From Phenylobacterium soli (GTDB lineage Bacteria; Pseudomonadota; Alphaproteobacteria; Caulobacterales; Caulobacteraceae): 64,000 nt of DNA. How positions within the stretch are numbered: position 1 is the first letter of the stretch; every line of letters begins with the position of its first letter. Where the stretch lies: the NCBI RefSeq assembly GCF_003254475.1, contig NZ_QFYQ01000001.1:2976001-3040000 (forward strand), given 5' to 3'. The translations under genes were made by a program, and so were the position numbers. The notes under the pieces were generated by a model. The model had not been told where the DNA came from and did no database searches. It saw only the letters and a list, made by a program, of their open reading frames with translations. This document shows positions 8,971 to 17,947 of this stretch, one piece after another.

Positions 8971-9411
8971 CTACCAGACGCCCGTGTTGGGCATCGAGGC
9001 CCATGGCTCAGCCGGCGCCAGCGCCGGGCCCTTCTGCAGCAGCTCGATGGACACGTTGTCCGGCGAGCGGACGAAGGCCATGCGGCCGTCGCGCGGCGGC
9101 CGGTTGATCGTCACCCCGCCGTCCATCAGCCGCTGGCAGGCGGCGTAGATGTCGTCCACCGCATAGGCCAGGTGGCCGAAGTTGCGGCCGCCGCCGTACT
9201 CTTCCGGATCCCAGTTGAAGGTGAGCTCGATGGTGGGCGCCTTGTTCGTCCTGGCCGCTTCCACGTCGTCCGGCGCGCACAGGAACACGAGGGTGAAACG
9301 TCCGGCCTCGTTCTCGACGCGGGAGACCTCCTGCAGGCCGAGCTTGTTGCAGTAAAAATCCAGCGAGGCGTCCAGGTCGGCGACCCGGACCATGGTGTGA
9401 AGATATTTCAC
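8971..9411 (-). CDS. gloA: Glyoxalase I-like (VOC) protein
   Basis: 146 residues, one VOC fold. The start [25 protein letters not shown] matches lactoylglutathione lyase, with metal ligands suggested by H5, E67-E71 ([12 protein letters not shown]), H80 (FGHLAYAV) and E126 (NVSIELLQ). It would convert the methylglyoxal-glutathione hemithioacetal to S-lactoylglutathione in the cytosol. It is convergent with regA, with only 3 bases between stops, and divergent from the RND adaptor. Other VOC lyases or dioxygenases are possible, but the fit to GloA is good. Confidence 0.8.
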   Translation of the reverse strand: MKYLHTMVRVADLDASLDFYCNKLGLQEVSRVENEAGRFTLVFLCAPDDVEAARTNKAPTIELTFNWDPEEYGGGRNFGHLAYAVDDIYAACQRLMDGGVTINRPPRDGRMAFVRSPDNVSIELLQKGPALAPAEPWASMPNTGVW

Positions 9412-9646
9412 CGGTCTTTATTCCTTACGGTGTAAGCTGTGCGCCATGAGGTCACGCCACGTCACCCGACGGGCCATGCTGCAATGTAGTCGCGCTCGCG
9501 GGGAATTTCTCGTCCCGTCCGAAAGTGTCTGCGAATTCATTTGCACTCGCGTAACGGTGGCATCAGACACTGCGGTCTAAGATCGGGGGCTCCGTGCGCG
9601 AACCGGCGTGTCGCGCGGGCGGACGGAGGCTCCGGGGGATAGTTCG
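9412..9646. other. Divergent region between gloA and the RND adaptor
   Basis: 235 bases, less GC-rich than the flanks. A small dyad CTTAC-GGT-GTAAG lies at 9424-9436, just before the gloA start, and could be an operator. A GGGGGAT ribosome site at 9634-9640 fits the adaptor ATG at 9647 better than the upstream ATG at 9608. A 44-codon open frame from 9449 lacks a ribosome site and is not called. No confident promoter is seen. Confidence 0.35.
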
Positions 9647-10720
9647 ATGCGACTGAAATCTCAGTATGTCTTTGTCATCGGCGTGGCGGCGCTGGTGGTT
9701 CTCTATTTCGTCGTCCGCGGCCTGTTCGGCGGCGGTCACACGGCGAATCCCGCCCAGGCCAAGGCGACCCCGGCCGCCAACGCGGCGCCGGCGGTGCAGG
9801 TCAAGCTCGTGCCCGAGAGCGTGCGCGAGTACGACGTGGTGCTGCGCGGCCGCACCCAGGCCACCCGCACCGTGCAGGTCAAGTCGGAGACCGCCGGCCT
9901 CGTGGCTGCAACTCCGGTTTTGCAAGGTACGGTTGTACGCCAGGGCGCAGTGCTCTGCCGGCTCTCGGTGGACGCGCGGCAGGCGACGCTCGACCAGGCC
10001 AAGGCCAACTACAAGTCCGCCCAGCTCCAGCAGCAGGCCGCCGCGGAGCTGTCGCGCAAGGGCTACCGCTCGCCGACCCAGGTGCTGGCCGCCCAGGCCG
10101 CGCTGGATTCGGCCCAAGCCTCCGTGCGCCAGGCCGAGATCGCCTTGCGCCAGGTGGAGATCCGCGCGCCCTTCACCGGCGTCTTCGACCACCGCGACGC
10201 CGAGGTCGGGACCTATCTGTCGCCCGGCCAGTCCTGCGGCGTGATGATCGAGCTGAACCCGCTGCTGATCGTCGGCGACGTGCCCGAGACGGACGCCGCC
10301 AAGCTGCACGTCGGCGAGCCCGCGGTCGCCACCCTGGTCGACGGCCAGAAGCTGCAGGGCCGCATCCGCTACGTGGCCCGCGACGCTGACCCGGCGACCC
10401 GCACCTATCACCTCGAGATCATCGTGCCGAACGGCCAGCTCGCCGTACGCTCGGGCCTCTCGGCCGACGTCCGCGTGGCCGCGGGCCAGGGCCCGGCGCA
10501 CCTGGTGCCGGTCTCGGCCCTGGTGCTGGACGCCGCCGGCCGCCAGGGCCTGCGCTATGTCACCGCCGACGAGCGCGTGGCCTTCGCGCCGGTGACCGTC
10601 CTCGAGCAGACGCCGCAAGGCGCCTGGGTGAAGGGCCTCGCCGGCTCCACCCGCATCATCACCGTCGGCCAGTCGTACGTGGCCGAGGGCCAGAAGGTTC
10701 GCGTCGCCGCCGCGCTCTAG
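9647..10720 (+). CDS. RND efflux periplasmic adaptor (membrane fusion protein)
   Basis: 357 residues from ATG 9647 (ribosome site GGGGGAT, 6-base spacing). One N-terminal membrane anchor (YVFVIGVAALVVLYFVV near 5-21) is followed by a barrel-sandwich half (VKSETAGLV), a short alpha-helical hairpin rich in Ala/Gln near 110-165, the second half RAPFTGVFDHRDAEVG, then beta-barrel and membrane-proximal domains. Such adaptors bridge an RND pump to an outer-membrane channel. The pump gene follows 21 bases later; no outer-membrane factor is nearby. Bases ~9903-9950 are markedly less GC-rich than the rest. Confidence 0.88.
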   Translation: MRLKSQYVFVIGVAALVVLYFVVRGLFGGGHTANPAQAKATPAANAAPAVQVKLVPESVREYDVVLRGRTQATRTVQVKSETAGLVAATPVLQGTVVRQGAVLCRLSVDARQATLDQAKANYKSAQLQQQAAAELSRKGYRSPTQVLAAQAALDSAQASVRQAEIALRQVEIRAPFTGVFDHRDAEVGTYLSPGQSCGVMIELNPLLIVGDVPETDAAKLHVGEPAVATLVDGQKLQGRIRYVARDADPATRTYHLEIIVPNGQLAVRSGLSADVRVAAGQGPAHLVPVSALVLDAAGRQGLRYVTADERVAFAPVTVLEQTPQGAWVKGLAGSTRIITVGQSYVAEGQKVRVAAAL

Positions 10721-10741
10721 GCGCGCGGGGACCTGGGAGGG

Positions 10742-13700
10742 ATGAGCATGATCGCCGCCCTGATCGACGGAGCCATCAAGCGCCGCAAGGTGGTGCTGGG
10801 CGTCACCCTCATCGCCGCCATCTTCGGGTTCTTCTCCTACCTGAACATGCCGCGCGAGGCGGACCCCGACATCCCCTTCCCGTTCGTGTCGGTGGTCGTG
10901 CCGTTCCCGGGGGTCAGCCCCGAGGACGCCGAGCGCCTGCTCATCAAGCCCATGGAGCTGCAGCTTCAGACCCTCGAGGGCCTGAAGCAGATGAACGCCG
11001 TGGCGCGGGAGAACCAGGCCATCGTGCTGCTGGAGTTCGAGCCGAACTTCAACAAGGACAAGGTGATGGCGGACGTCCGGGCCAAGGTCGACCTGGCCCG
11101 CGCCCGCTTCCCGCCAGACGCCGAGCAGCCGATCGTCGACGAGCAGAACCCGGCCGAGAACCCGGTCATCGGCGTGGTCATCCACGGCAATGCGCCCGAG
11201 CGCGAGCTCTACGCCCTCACCCGCGACCTGAAGGACCGGCTGGAGACCCTGCCGGGCGTGCTGTCGGCCGACATGAGCGGCGCTCGCGAGGAGATGCTCG
11301 AGGTCACCATCGATCCCCTGCGGATGGAGGCCTACAACGTCACCACCAACGACATCGGCGCGGTGATCGCCCGCAACAACCAGCTCGTCCCCGCCGGCGA
11401 CCTGCAGTCCGGCTCGGGCAAGTTCGCGGTCAAGGTGCCGGGCGTGGTGGTCAATCCGATCGACATCCTGGCCCTGCCGATCAAGAAGAACGGCGACCGG
11501 CTGGTGACCATCGGCGACATCGGCGAGGTGCACCGCACCTTCAAGGAGCCGACCTCGCTGACCCGCTACAACGGCGACCGCTCGTTCTCGCTGGACGTCG
11601 TCAAGCGCATCGGCTCGAACATCCTCGACACCACCGCCCAGGTGCGTGACCTGGTGAAGAAGGAGGAGGCGCGCTGGCCCTCCACCATCCGCGCCGACTT
11701 CGTCTACGACGAGAGCGAATTCATCGGCCGCACCCTGCTGGTGCTGGAGAGTGGCCTGCTCACCGCCACCCTGCTGGTCATGCTGATCGTGGTCGGCAGC
11801 CTGGGCATCCGCCAGGGCCTGATGGTCGGCGTGGCGATCCCGGTCTGCTTCCTCCTGGCCTTCATGATGCTGCACGGGCGCGGCGTGACCCTGAACCAGA
11901 TGGTCATGTTCGGCCTGGTGCTGGCGGTCGGCATCCTGGTGGACGGCGGCATCGTCGTCGTCGAGTACGCCGACCGGAAGATGGCCGAGGGCCTGCCCAA
12001 GGAGGAGGCCTTCGCCGCCGCCGGCAAGCGGATGTTCTGGCCGGTGGTCAACGGCACCCTGACGACGCTGTGCGCCTTCGTGCCGTTCATGTTCTGGAAC
12101 TCGATCGCCGGGAAGTTCATGAGCTTCCTGCCGCTGACCCTGTTCTTCGTGCTGGGCGCCTCGATCTTCGTGGCCCTGATCTTCACCCCGGCCCTCGGCT
12201 CGATCTTCGGGCGCAAGGCGGCGGTGGACGCCGAGGCCCTGGCCGAGCTGCACAAGGCCGAGCACGGCGACCCCACCGAGATGACCGGCTTCATGGGCTG
12301 GTACTCGCGGACCATCTCGCGCCTCGGCCATCACCCGCTGCTCACCATGGCCGCGGCCCTGACGGTCGTGGTGGCGATCGTCATGTGGTTCGGCTCCTCG
12401 AAGCACGCGACCGAGTTCTTCCTCAAGCAGGACCCCGAGTTCGTCACCGTCTGGGTGAAGGCCCGCGGCAACCTCTCGGTGGAGGCCGACGACCAGCTCG
12501 TCGCCAGCGTCGAGCGGCGGCTGGTGGGCATCAAGGGCGTGAAGTCGCTCTACGTCCGCTCCGGCCCCATGCAGTCGCTCGGCAACGGCGGCGCGCCCAA
12601 CGACACGGTCGGCCGCATCCAGGTGGAGTTCGCCGACTACGAGGACCGCAAGGAGATGGGCCTGCGCGGGGCCGACATCGCCAAGGTGGTGCGCCAGCGC
12701 GTCGCCGAGCTGCCCGGCATCCAGACCGAGGTGCGCGAGCCGCAGGGCGGCCCGCCGATCGGCAAGGACATCCAGGTCGAGCTGCGCGGCCGCGACCCGG
12801 CGGTGCTGAACCACGCCGCCGACATCGTGAAGGCCAAGCTCGAGGCCGATCCGCAGCTCAAGGACCTCGAGGACAACCGCACCTCGCCCGGCATCCAGTG
12901 GAACCTCAGCGTCGACCGCGAGGCCGCCGGCCGCTACGGCGTCGACGTGCTCTCGGTGGGTCAGGCGATCCAGTTCGTCACCGGCGGGGTCCTGGCCGGC
13001 CGCTTCCGGCCGGACGACGCCACCGACGAGCTCGACATCCGCGTCCGCTTCCCCTCGGAAGCGCGCAACGTGGCCGCCTTCCAGAGCCTCAAGATCACCA
13101 CGCCCCAGGGCCCGGTGCCGGCGAGCTATTTCGTCAAGCAGGTGCCGGCCCAGCAGGTGACCTCGATCTACCGCCGCGACAGCCAGCGGGTGGTCATCGT
13201 CCAGGCCAACGCCAAGCCGGGCGTCGCCGCCAATCAGAAGATCGCCCGGCTCAAGCCCTGGCTGGAGAAGGCCAATCTCGACCCCTCGATCCGCTGGAAG
13301 TTCCGCGGCGCCGACGAGGAGGGCCAGAAGGCTCAGGCCTTCTTCATGACCGCCATGACGGTCTCGCTGTTCATGATGGGCGTGATCCTGCTGTGGCAGT
13401 TCAACAGCTTCTACGGCGTGTTCGTCACCCTCTCGGCCGTGGCCCTGTCGACGGTGGGCGTATTCCTGGGCGTCCAGGTCAACCTGCTGCACACCTTCGA
13501 CTACATCTCGGTGATCATGATGGGCACCGGGGTGGTCGCCCTCGCCGGCGTCGTGGTGGGCCACAACATCGTGCTGGTGGACACCTTCTACCAGCTCCGC
13601 CGGCAAGGCTTCGCCGCCGACGAGGCGTCGGTGCGGGCCGCCGCCCAGCGCTTCCGGCCGGTCATGCTGACCACGGTTGTGACCGTGGTGGGCCTCCTGC

Positions 13701-13981
13701 CCCTGATGTTCCAGATCCACCCGAACTTCCGGGCCGGCCATCTGGAGTACAAGGCGCCGGGTTCGGAGTGGTGGGTGCAGCTCTCGGCCGCGGTGGTCTG
13801 GGGCCTCTCCTTCTCGACCCTCCTGACCCTGGTGCTGACGCCGGTCATGCTGGCCGCGCCCAAGACGCTGTCGGCGCGGTTCGGGCGGATGTGGGGCTGG
13901 GGCCGCAAGAAGCTCGGCCTGCCCCCGAAGGGCCCGGCCCGGCCGATCCCCTCGAACGACCTGCCGCAGGCGGCGGAGTAG
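10742..13981 (+). CDS. RND-family efflux pump, inner-membrane permease
   Basis: 1079 residues, the normal size for a HAE1/AcrB-like trimeric proton antiporter with 12 helices and two large periplasmic loops. The start IDGAIKRRKVVLGVTLIAAIFG, the porter-domain pattern and the repeated helix bundles are clear. The helix 4 relay reads VDGG (D401, G402) where AcrB has two Asp, and helix 10 has GHN (H941) where AcrB has Lys. The ATG at 10742 abuts the ribosome site GGGAGGG; ATG 10748 is better spaced. It is co-transcribed with the adaptor. Substrate is unknown. Confidence 0.88.
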   Translation: MSMIAALIDGAIKRRKVVLGVTLIAAIFGFFSYLNMPREADPDIPFPFVSVVVPFPGVSPEDAERLLIKPMELQLQTLEGLKQMNAVARENQAIVLLEFEPNFNKDKVMADVRAKVDLARARFPPDAEQPIVDEQNPAENPVIGVVIHGNAPERELYALTRDLKDRLETLPGVLSADMSGAREEMLEVTIDPLRMEAYNVTTNDIGAVIARNNQLVPAGDLQSGSGKFAVKVPGVVVNPIDILALPIKKNGDRLVTIGDIGEVHRTFKEPTSLTRYNGDRSFSLDVVKRIGSNILDTTAQVRDLVKKEEARWPSTIRADFVYDESEFIGRTLLVLESGLLTATLLVMLIVVGSLGIRQGLMVGVAIPVCFLLAFMMLHGRGVTLNQMVMFGLVLAVGILVDGGIVVVEYADRKMAEGLPKEEAFAAAGKRMFWPVVNGTLTTLCAFVPFMFWNSIAGKFMSFLPLTLFFVLGASIFVALIFTPALGSIFGRKAAVDAEALAELHKAEHGDPTEMTGFMGWYSRTISRLGHHPLLTMAAALTVVVAIVMWFGSSKHATEFFLKQDPEFVTVWVKARGNLSVEADDQLVASVERRLVGIKGVKSLYVRSGPMQSLGNGGAPNDTVGRIQVEFADYEDRKEMGLRGADIAKVVRQRVAELPGIQTEVREPQGGPPIGKDIQVELRGRDPAVLNHAADIVKAKLEADPQLKDLEDNRTSPGIQWNLSVDREAAGRYGVDVLSVGQAIQFVTGGVLAGRFRPDDATDELDIRVRFPSEARNVAAFQSLKITTPQGPVPASYFVKQVPAQQVTSIYRRDSQRVVIVQANAKPGVAANQKIARLKPWLEKANLDPSIRWKFRGADEEGQKAQAFFMTAMTVSLFMMGVILLWQFNSFYGVFVTLSAVALSTVGVFLGVQVNLLHTFDYISVIMMGTGVVALAGVVVGHNIVLVDTFYQLRRQGFAADEASVRAAAQRFRPVMLTTVVTVVGLLPLMFQIHPNFRAGHLEYKAPGSEWWVQLSAAVVWGLSFSTLLTLVLTPVMLAAPKTLSARFGRMWGWGRKKLGLPPKGPARPIPSNDLPQAAE

Positions 13982-13994
13982 GCGGAAGCCGGGG

Positions 13995-14525
13995 ATGTCG
14001 CTGACCCATCGCCTGGCGAGCGAGGCCGACATCCCGGCCCTCTCGGCGGTGATGGACGCGGCTATCGCGGAGCTGCAGCGGGGCTTCCTCGACAGCGAGC
14101 AGATCGCCGCCAGCCGCGCGATCATGGGGCTCGACCGTCAGCTCGTCGCCGACCGCACCTATTTCGTGGTCGAGGACGGCGGCCGCATCGCCGGCTGCGG
14201 CGGCTGGAGCCGGCGGGCGACCCTCTATGGCGGCGACCATACGCCCGGTCGCGACGCCGCCATCCTCGACCCGGCCACGGAGCCGGCGCGGGTGCGGGCG
14301 ATGTACACCCACCCCGACTTCGCCCGCCGCGGGGTCGGCCGGCTGATCCTGCAGCTCTGCGAGGACGCCGCACGGGCCGAAGGCTTCAGGCGTCTGGAGC
14401 TGATGGCCACCCTCTCCGGTCGGGCGCTCTATTCCCAGTGCGGCTACCGCGACATCGAGGCCGTCGAGGACGCCCGCGGCGGGGCGGCCGTGCCGCTGGT
14501 GCGCATGGCTAAGGCGATCAGCTGA
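13995..14525 (+). CDS. GNAT-family N-acetyltransferase
   Basis: 176 residues with the GNAT fold: the N-terminal strand-helix HRLASEADIPALSAVMDAAI, the acetyl-CoA loop VRAMYTHPDFARRGVGRLIL (R-x2-G-x-G/A type, near 96-115) and a C-terminal CGYRDIE motif. It transfers an acetyl group from acetyl-CoA to an unidentified amine, in the cytosol. It lies 13 bases after the pump gene, possibly in the same transcript, and its 3' end overlaps the convergent ABC transporter by 8 bases. Confidence 0.8.
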   Translation: MSLTHRLASEADIPALSAVMDAAIAELQRGFLDSEQIAASRAIMGLDRQLVADRTYFVVEDGGRIAGCGGWSRRATLYGGDHTPGRDAAILDPATEPARVRAMYTHPDFARRGVGRLILQLCEDAARAEGFRRLELMATLSGRALYSQCGYRDIEAVEDARGGAAVPLVRMAKAIS

Positions 14526-16368
14526 CGAGCTCGGCCGCCCGCGTCTGGCGCCGCCACAGGGCCGCATACTCGCCGGTCTTCTCCAGCAGCTCGGCATGGG
14601 TCCCATGCTCGACGATGCGGCCGCGGCGCAGGACCAGGATCTGGTCGGCGTCGACGATGGTCGAGAGCCGGTGGGCGACCACCAGGGTGGTGCGCCCGGC
14701 GCGCACCTTGCGCAGGGTCTCCTGGATCGCCGCCTCGGTGGGACCGTCCAGCGCGCTGGTGGCCTCGTCGAGGATCAGCAGGCGCGGGTTGGCCAGCAGA
14801 GCCCGGGCGATGCCGACCCGCTGGCGCTCGCCGCCGGAGAGCTTCAGGCCCCGCTCGCCGACCAGGGTCGAGAGCCCGTTCGGCAGGCCCTCGATGAAGG
14901 GGCCGAGTTCGGCGGCGTCGGCTGCCGCCCGCACCTCGTCCGGCGTGGCGTCCGGCCGCGCGAAGGCGATGTTGGCGAACAGGGTGTCGTTGAAGAGGGC
15001 CACGTCCTGCGGCACGAGCGCCACCGCCCGGCGCAAGGAGGCGAGGCGCACCGCCTTCAGGTCGAGCCCGTCGATCGCGACCCGCCCCGCCTGGGGATCG
15101 ATCAGCCGCATGGCCAAGCGCACGGCCGTGGTCTTGCCGCCGCCGGAGGGACCGACGATGGCCACGGTCTGGCCGGGCCGGACCTCGAAGCTCACGCCCC
15201 GCAGGCCGACCGAGCGGGCGTCGTGGCGGAAGCTGACGTCCTCGAAGGCGAGCGCCGCCCCCTGCCCGCTGGCCGGCGGCAGGTCCCTGGCCTGGGGCGC
15301 ATCGGTGATCTCCGGCGCAACCCCCAGCAGGTCGACCATCTGCTCCATGTCGATGAAGGCCTGACGGATCTCGCGGTAGTTGAAGCCCAGCATGCCGAGC
15401 GGCTGGTAGAGGTTCCGCAGCAGCAACGTCGCCGTGAAGATGCCGCCCACGGTCATCTGGCCGTGCACGACCGTGAGACCGGTCACCACCGTCATCACCG
15501 CAAGACCTGTCTGCAGGATGGTCTGCTGGGCGAAGTTGAGCATGTTGAGCGAGGCGTTCGCCCGGACGCTGGCGTCCACGTAGTCGCCCATGGCCTGGCC
15601 GTAGCCGCCGACCACGCGCGTCTCCGCCCCGAAGGTTTTCACCGTCTCGTAGTTGATGAGCGCGTCCACCGCGAGGCCGGCGGCCTTGCTGTCCGTCTCG
15701 TTGAGCGCCCGTCGGTGCGACAGCCGCCAGTCGGTGATCCTAAAGGTGACGATCACATAGATGACTATGGTGACGAAGGTGATCGCCGAGAAGGCCCAGC
15801 CCAGGCGCAGGGCCATGACGCCCATGGCCAGCAACAGCTCGATCAGGGTCGGGCCGATGTTGAAGACCACGCTGCGGATCAGGAAGTCGGTCGAGCGCGA
15901 GCCGCGGTCGATGATCCGCGACAGGGCGCCCATCCGCTTGGACTGATGGAAGTCGAGCGAGAGGCCGAGCGCGTGCTGGAAGCTCTCGACCGCCGCCCTG
16001 GCCATGGTCGCCTGGGAGACCCGCAGGAAGATGGCGTCGCGCAGATAAGGGGCCGAGGCGGCCGCCAGGCTCAGCCCCGAGGCGCCGAGCGCCCCGATCA
16101 CGAACAGCGGGAAGGACGGCTCGGCCTCGCGCGAGGCCAGGTGGTTGATGGCGTCGCCCAGCACCACCGGCGACCAGACCCCGGCGACCTTGCCGAGGAA
16201 GACCAGGCCGAGGGCCACGCCCAGGCGCAGGTGGAGCTGCGGCGCGCCCGAGCGCAGCACCAGGCGCCAGAGGTCGCCCATGGAGCTCCAGACGTCGAAT
16301 GTCACGCCCGCCGGCGCGACGCCGCCCGGCTCGCGCGCCCGCGCCGCGGCGGCATGGATGTGAGCCAA
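14518..16368 (-). CDS. ABC exporter, Atm1/HMT1 heavy-metal type
   Basis: 616 residues, a half-transporter with an N-terminal six-helix domain and a C-terminal ATPase: Walker A GPSGGGKTT near 398-406, signature LSGGERQRV, Walker B LLILDEATSALD and H-loop VVAHRLST. The membrane domain contains FHQSKRMGALSRIIDRGSRSTDFLIR and the NETDSKAAGLAVDALINYETVKTFG segment typical of mitochondrial Atm1 and bacterial homologues that export glutathione-linked sulfur or metal compounds. It acts as a homodimer in the inner membrane. It ends inside the convergent GNAT gene; the upstream lipoprotein gene lies on the same strand 26 bases away. Confidence 0.88.
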   Translation of the reverse strand: MAHIHAAAARAREPGGVAPAGVTFDVWSSMGDLWRLVLRSGAPQLHLRLGVALGLVFLGKVAGVWSPVVLGDAINHLASREAEPSFPLFVIGALGASGLSLAAASAPYLRDAIFLRVSQATMARAAVESFQHALGLSLDFHQSKRMGALSRIIDRGSRSTDFLIRSVVFNIGPTLIELLLAMGVMALRLGWAFSAITFVTIVIYVIVTFRITDWRLSHRRALNETDSKAAGLAVDALINYETVKTFGAETRVVGGYGQAMGDYVDASVRANASLNMLNFAQQTILQTGLAVMTVVTGLTVVHGQMTVGGIFTATLLLRNLYQPLGMLGFNYREIRQAFIDMEQMVDLLGVAPEITDAPQARDLPPASGQGAALAFEDVSFRHDARSVGLRGVSFEVRPGQTVAIVGPSGGGKTTAVRLAMRLIDPQAGRVAIDGLDLKAVRLASLRRAVALVPQDVALFNDTLFANIAFARPDATPDEVRAAADAAELGPFIEGLPNGLSTLVGERGLKLSGGERQRVGIARALLANPRLLILDEATSALDGPTEAAIQETLRKVRAGRTTLVVAHRLSTIVDADQILVLRRGRIVEHGTHAELLEKTGEYAALWRRQTRAAELVS

Positions 16369-16394
16369 ACCGTATGCCCCTCGCTCAGCGCCGC

Positions 16395-17192
16395 TCAGTC
16401 GAGCAGCAGGGTGGACTGCACCCCGCCCCCGGGCGTCAGCCAGTCGAGCCTCAGGGCGCCGCTGGTGAACTGGCTACGCAGCGGTCCCTGCGCAAGGGGC
16501 GCGGGCGGGTCGATCGCGACCTGGGCGGTGTTGGTGAAGCTGTCGCCGGCCGCCTCGATCGCATGGACGCCCTTGGAGAGCGGCTGCGGCAGGGCGATTG
16601 TCCAGCGGCCCTGGGCGTCGGCGCGCACCTGCGCCGCCTGGCGTCCGTCGAGGCGCAGGAAGATCAGCGCGCCGGCCGGCGCAGCCCCGGAGACCACCAC
16701 CGAGCCGTCGCGGTCGAAGTCCACCGCCGAGAGCGAGGGCGCCGGGCGCGGATCGAGCCGCGCGGCCCCTGCCCCGGCCCGCAGGACGGCCGCGCGGCCT
16801 TGCGGCCCGACGGCCAGATAGCCCTGGGCCTGCACCTGGCGGCCCTGGACCTTTTCGGACAGGCCGAAGATCCGCGCCTCGTTGGTCGGTGGCAGGTCGA
16901 AGCGGAAGCGGCCCTGGGCGTCGACCGGCGCGAACACCGCCTGACCCTCGGGCGTCGCCAACCGCACCTGCGCGCCGGCCGGCGCGGTCCCGGCCACGGT
17001 CACGCCGGCCGGGCCGCTACGGACCTCGTGCACGGCCGGCGGGGCGGCGTAGGCGGTCTGCGGATCGTTGGCCGCCGGCTTGTCGGCCGGGGCCGCGGGC
17101 TTGCGCCCACAGGCGTTGAGCGCCAGGGCGGCCGTCAGGGCGGCGACCAGGACGGTTGCAGGAACGAACAAGGTCGCGGTTTTCGGGAACAC
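16395..17192 (-). CDS. Putative lipoprotein with Ig-like/carboxypeptidase-regulatory repeats
   Basis: 265 residues from GTG 17192. A signal peptide ends in ALNACG (Cys about 28), predicting lipidation. An Ala/Pro-rich linker leads to two similar beta-sandwich-like units, each with G-x-AP-x-G-A followed by D-x-QGRF/W (about 65-100 and 160-200), resembling bacterial Ig-like or carboxypeptidase-regulatory domains. No enzyme motif is visible. The AAGGAG ribosome site is 12 bases from the GTG, a long spacing. It sits 26 bases upstream of the ABC exporter and is divergent from the LOG gene. Function unknown. Confidence 0.65.
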   Translation of the reverse strand: MFPKTATLFVPATVLVAALTAALALNACGRKPAAPADKPAANDPQTAYAAPPAVHEVRSGPAGVTVAGTAPAGAQVRLATPEGQAVFAPVDAQGRFRFDLPPTNEARIFGLSEKVQGRQVQAQGYLAVGPQGRAAVLRAGAGAARLDPRPAPSLSAVDFDRDGSVVVSGAAPAGALIFLRLDGRQAAQVRADAQGRWTIALPQPLSKGVHAIEAAGDSFTNTAQVAIDPPAPLAQGPLRSQFTSGALRLDWLTPGGGVQSTLLLD

Positions 17193-17283
17193 GGGACGAT
17201 TGAATCTCCTTAACCTCAGCCCTAGCTAATCGGACCTTCGGGACGGGCCCGCAAGCGTCGGTCCGCGAGGAGATGGCCACCCC

Positions 17284-17886
17284 ATGGCGCAAACCACCCA
17301 GGCCCTGGACGCGATCTGCGTCTTCTGCGGCTCGTCCGACGCCGCCGATCCTGCCTTCCTGACCGCCGCCAAGGACCTCGGCGCGGCCCTGGCGGCGGCC
17401 GAGCTGAAGCTCGTCTATGGCGGCGGCGGGGTCGGCCTGATGGGCGCCTGCGCCCGCGCCGCCCACGAGGCGGGCGGCCGGGTGCTCGGCATCATCCCCG
17501 ACTTCCTGGTGGGACGCGAGCGGGCGCTGGAGAGCGTCGAGCACGTGGTCGTCAGCAACATGCACGAGCGCAAGATGATGATGTTCGAGCGCGCCGACGG
17601 CTTCGTCATCCTGCCCGGCGGCGTCGGCACCCTGGAGGAGGTGGTCGAGCTGCTCTCGTGGCGCCGCCTCGACCTGCACGCCAAACCGGTGGTCTTCTAC
17701 AACCCGCGCGGCTTCTGGGCGCCCCTGTTCCAGCTCTTCCAGATGACCGTCGACGAGAACCTCACCCCGCCGGAATTCATGGATTGCTGGAAGTCGGTGG
17801 AGACGGTGGAGGAGATCGTCCCCGCGCTCTTCGCGATGTCCGGCGAGACCGTCCAAGTCGACCAGCGCCTGGCCCGCAAGGCCTAG
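17284..17886 (+). CDS. LOG-family nucleoside 5'-monophosphate phosphoribohydrolase (TIGR00730)
   Basis: 200 residues with the lysine-decarboxylase-like Rossmann fold of LOG proteins: ICVFCGSSDAADP near 10-22, the phosphate loop YGGGGVGLMG near 46-55, catalytic R/E region MHERKMMMFERAD, and the signature LPGGVGTLEE near 103-112. The family releases free cytokinin-type base from riboside monophosphates; older annotations call it lysine decarboxylase, wrongly. In bacteria it probably acts in nucleotide salvage. It is divergent from the lipoprotein gene and convergent with dksA, with a terminator between. Confidence 0.85.
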   Translation: MAQTTQALDAICVFCGSSDAADPAFLTAAKDLGAALAAAELKLVYGGGGVGLMGACARAAHEAGGRVLGIIPDFLVGRERALESVEHVVVSNMHERKMMMFERADGFVILPGGVGTLEEVVELLSWRRLDLHAKPVVFYNPRGFWAPLFQLFQMTVDENLTPPEFMDCWKSVETVEEIVPALFAMSGETVQVDQRLARKA

Positions 17887-17901
17887 CTTCCCAAAACACA
17901 A

Positions 17902-17921
17902 ACGGCCCCTTGCGGGGCCGT
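17902..17921 (-). terminator. Rho-independent terminator for dksA (bidirectional stem)
   Basis: ACGGCCCC-TTGC-GGGGCCGT forms a perfect 8-bp stem with a four-base loop. Read on the minus strand it is followed by the T-rich TTTGTGTTTT, so it ends the dksA transcript. The plus-strand side lacks a T-run but may still slow the LOG transcript. Confidence 0.8.
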
Positions 17922-17947
17922 CGAAGTCTGCAACCGCTCCGCGAGGG

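Noticed and set aside
9449..9583. 44-codon open frame upstream of the RND adaptor
   Set aside because: No ribosome site, unusual residue composition, and it lies in the promoter region; probably chance.
9563..14125. 1520-codon open frame on the minus strand across the RND genes
   Set aside because: Shadow of the RND adaptor and pump; low-complexity Gly/His/Asp/Leu/Ala-rich composition typical of antisense frames in GC-rich DNA.
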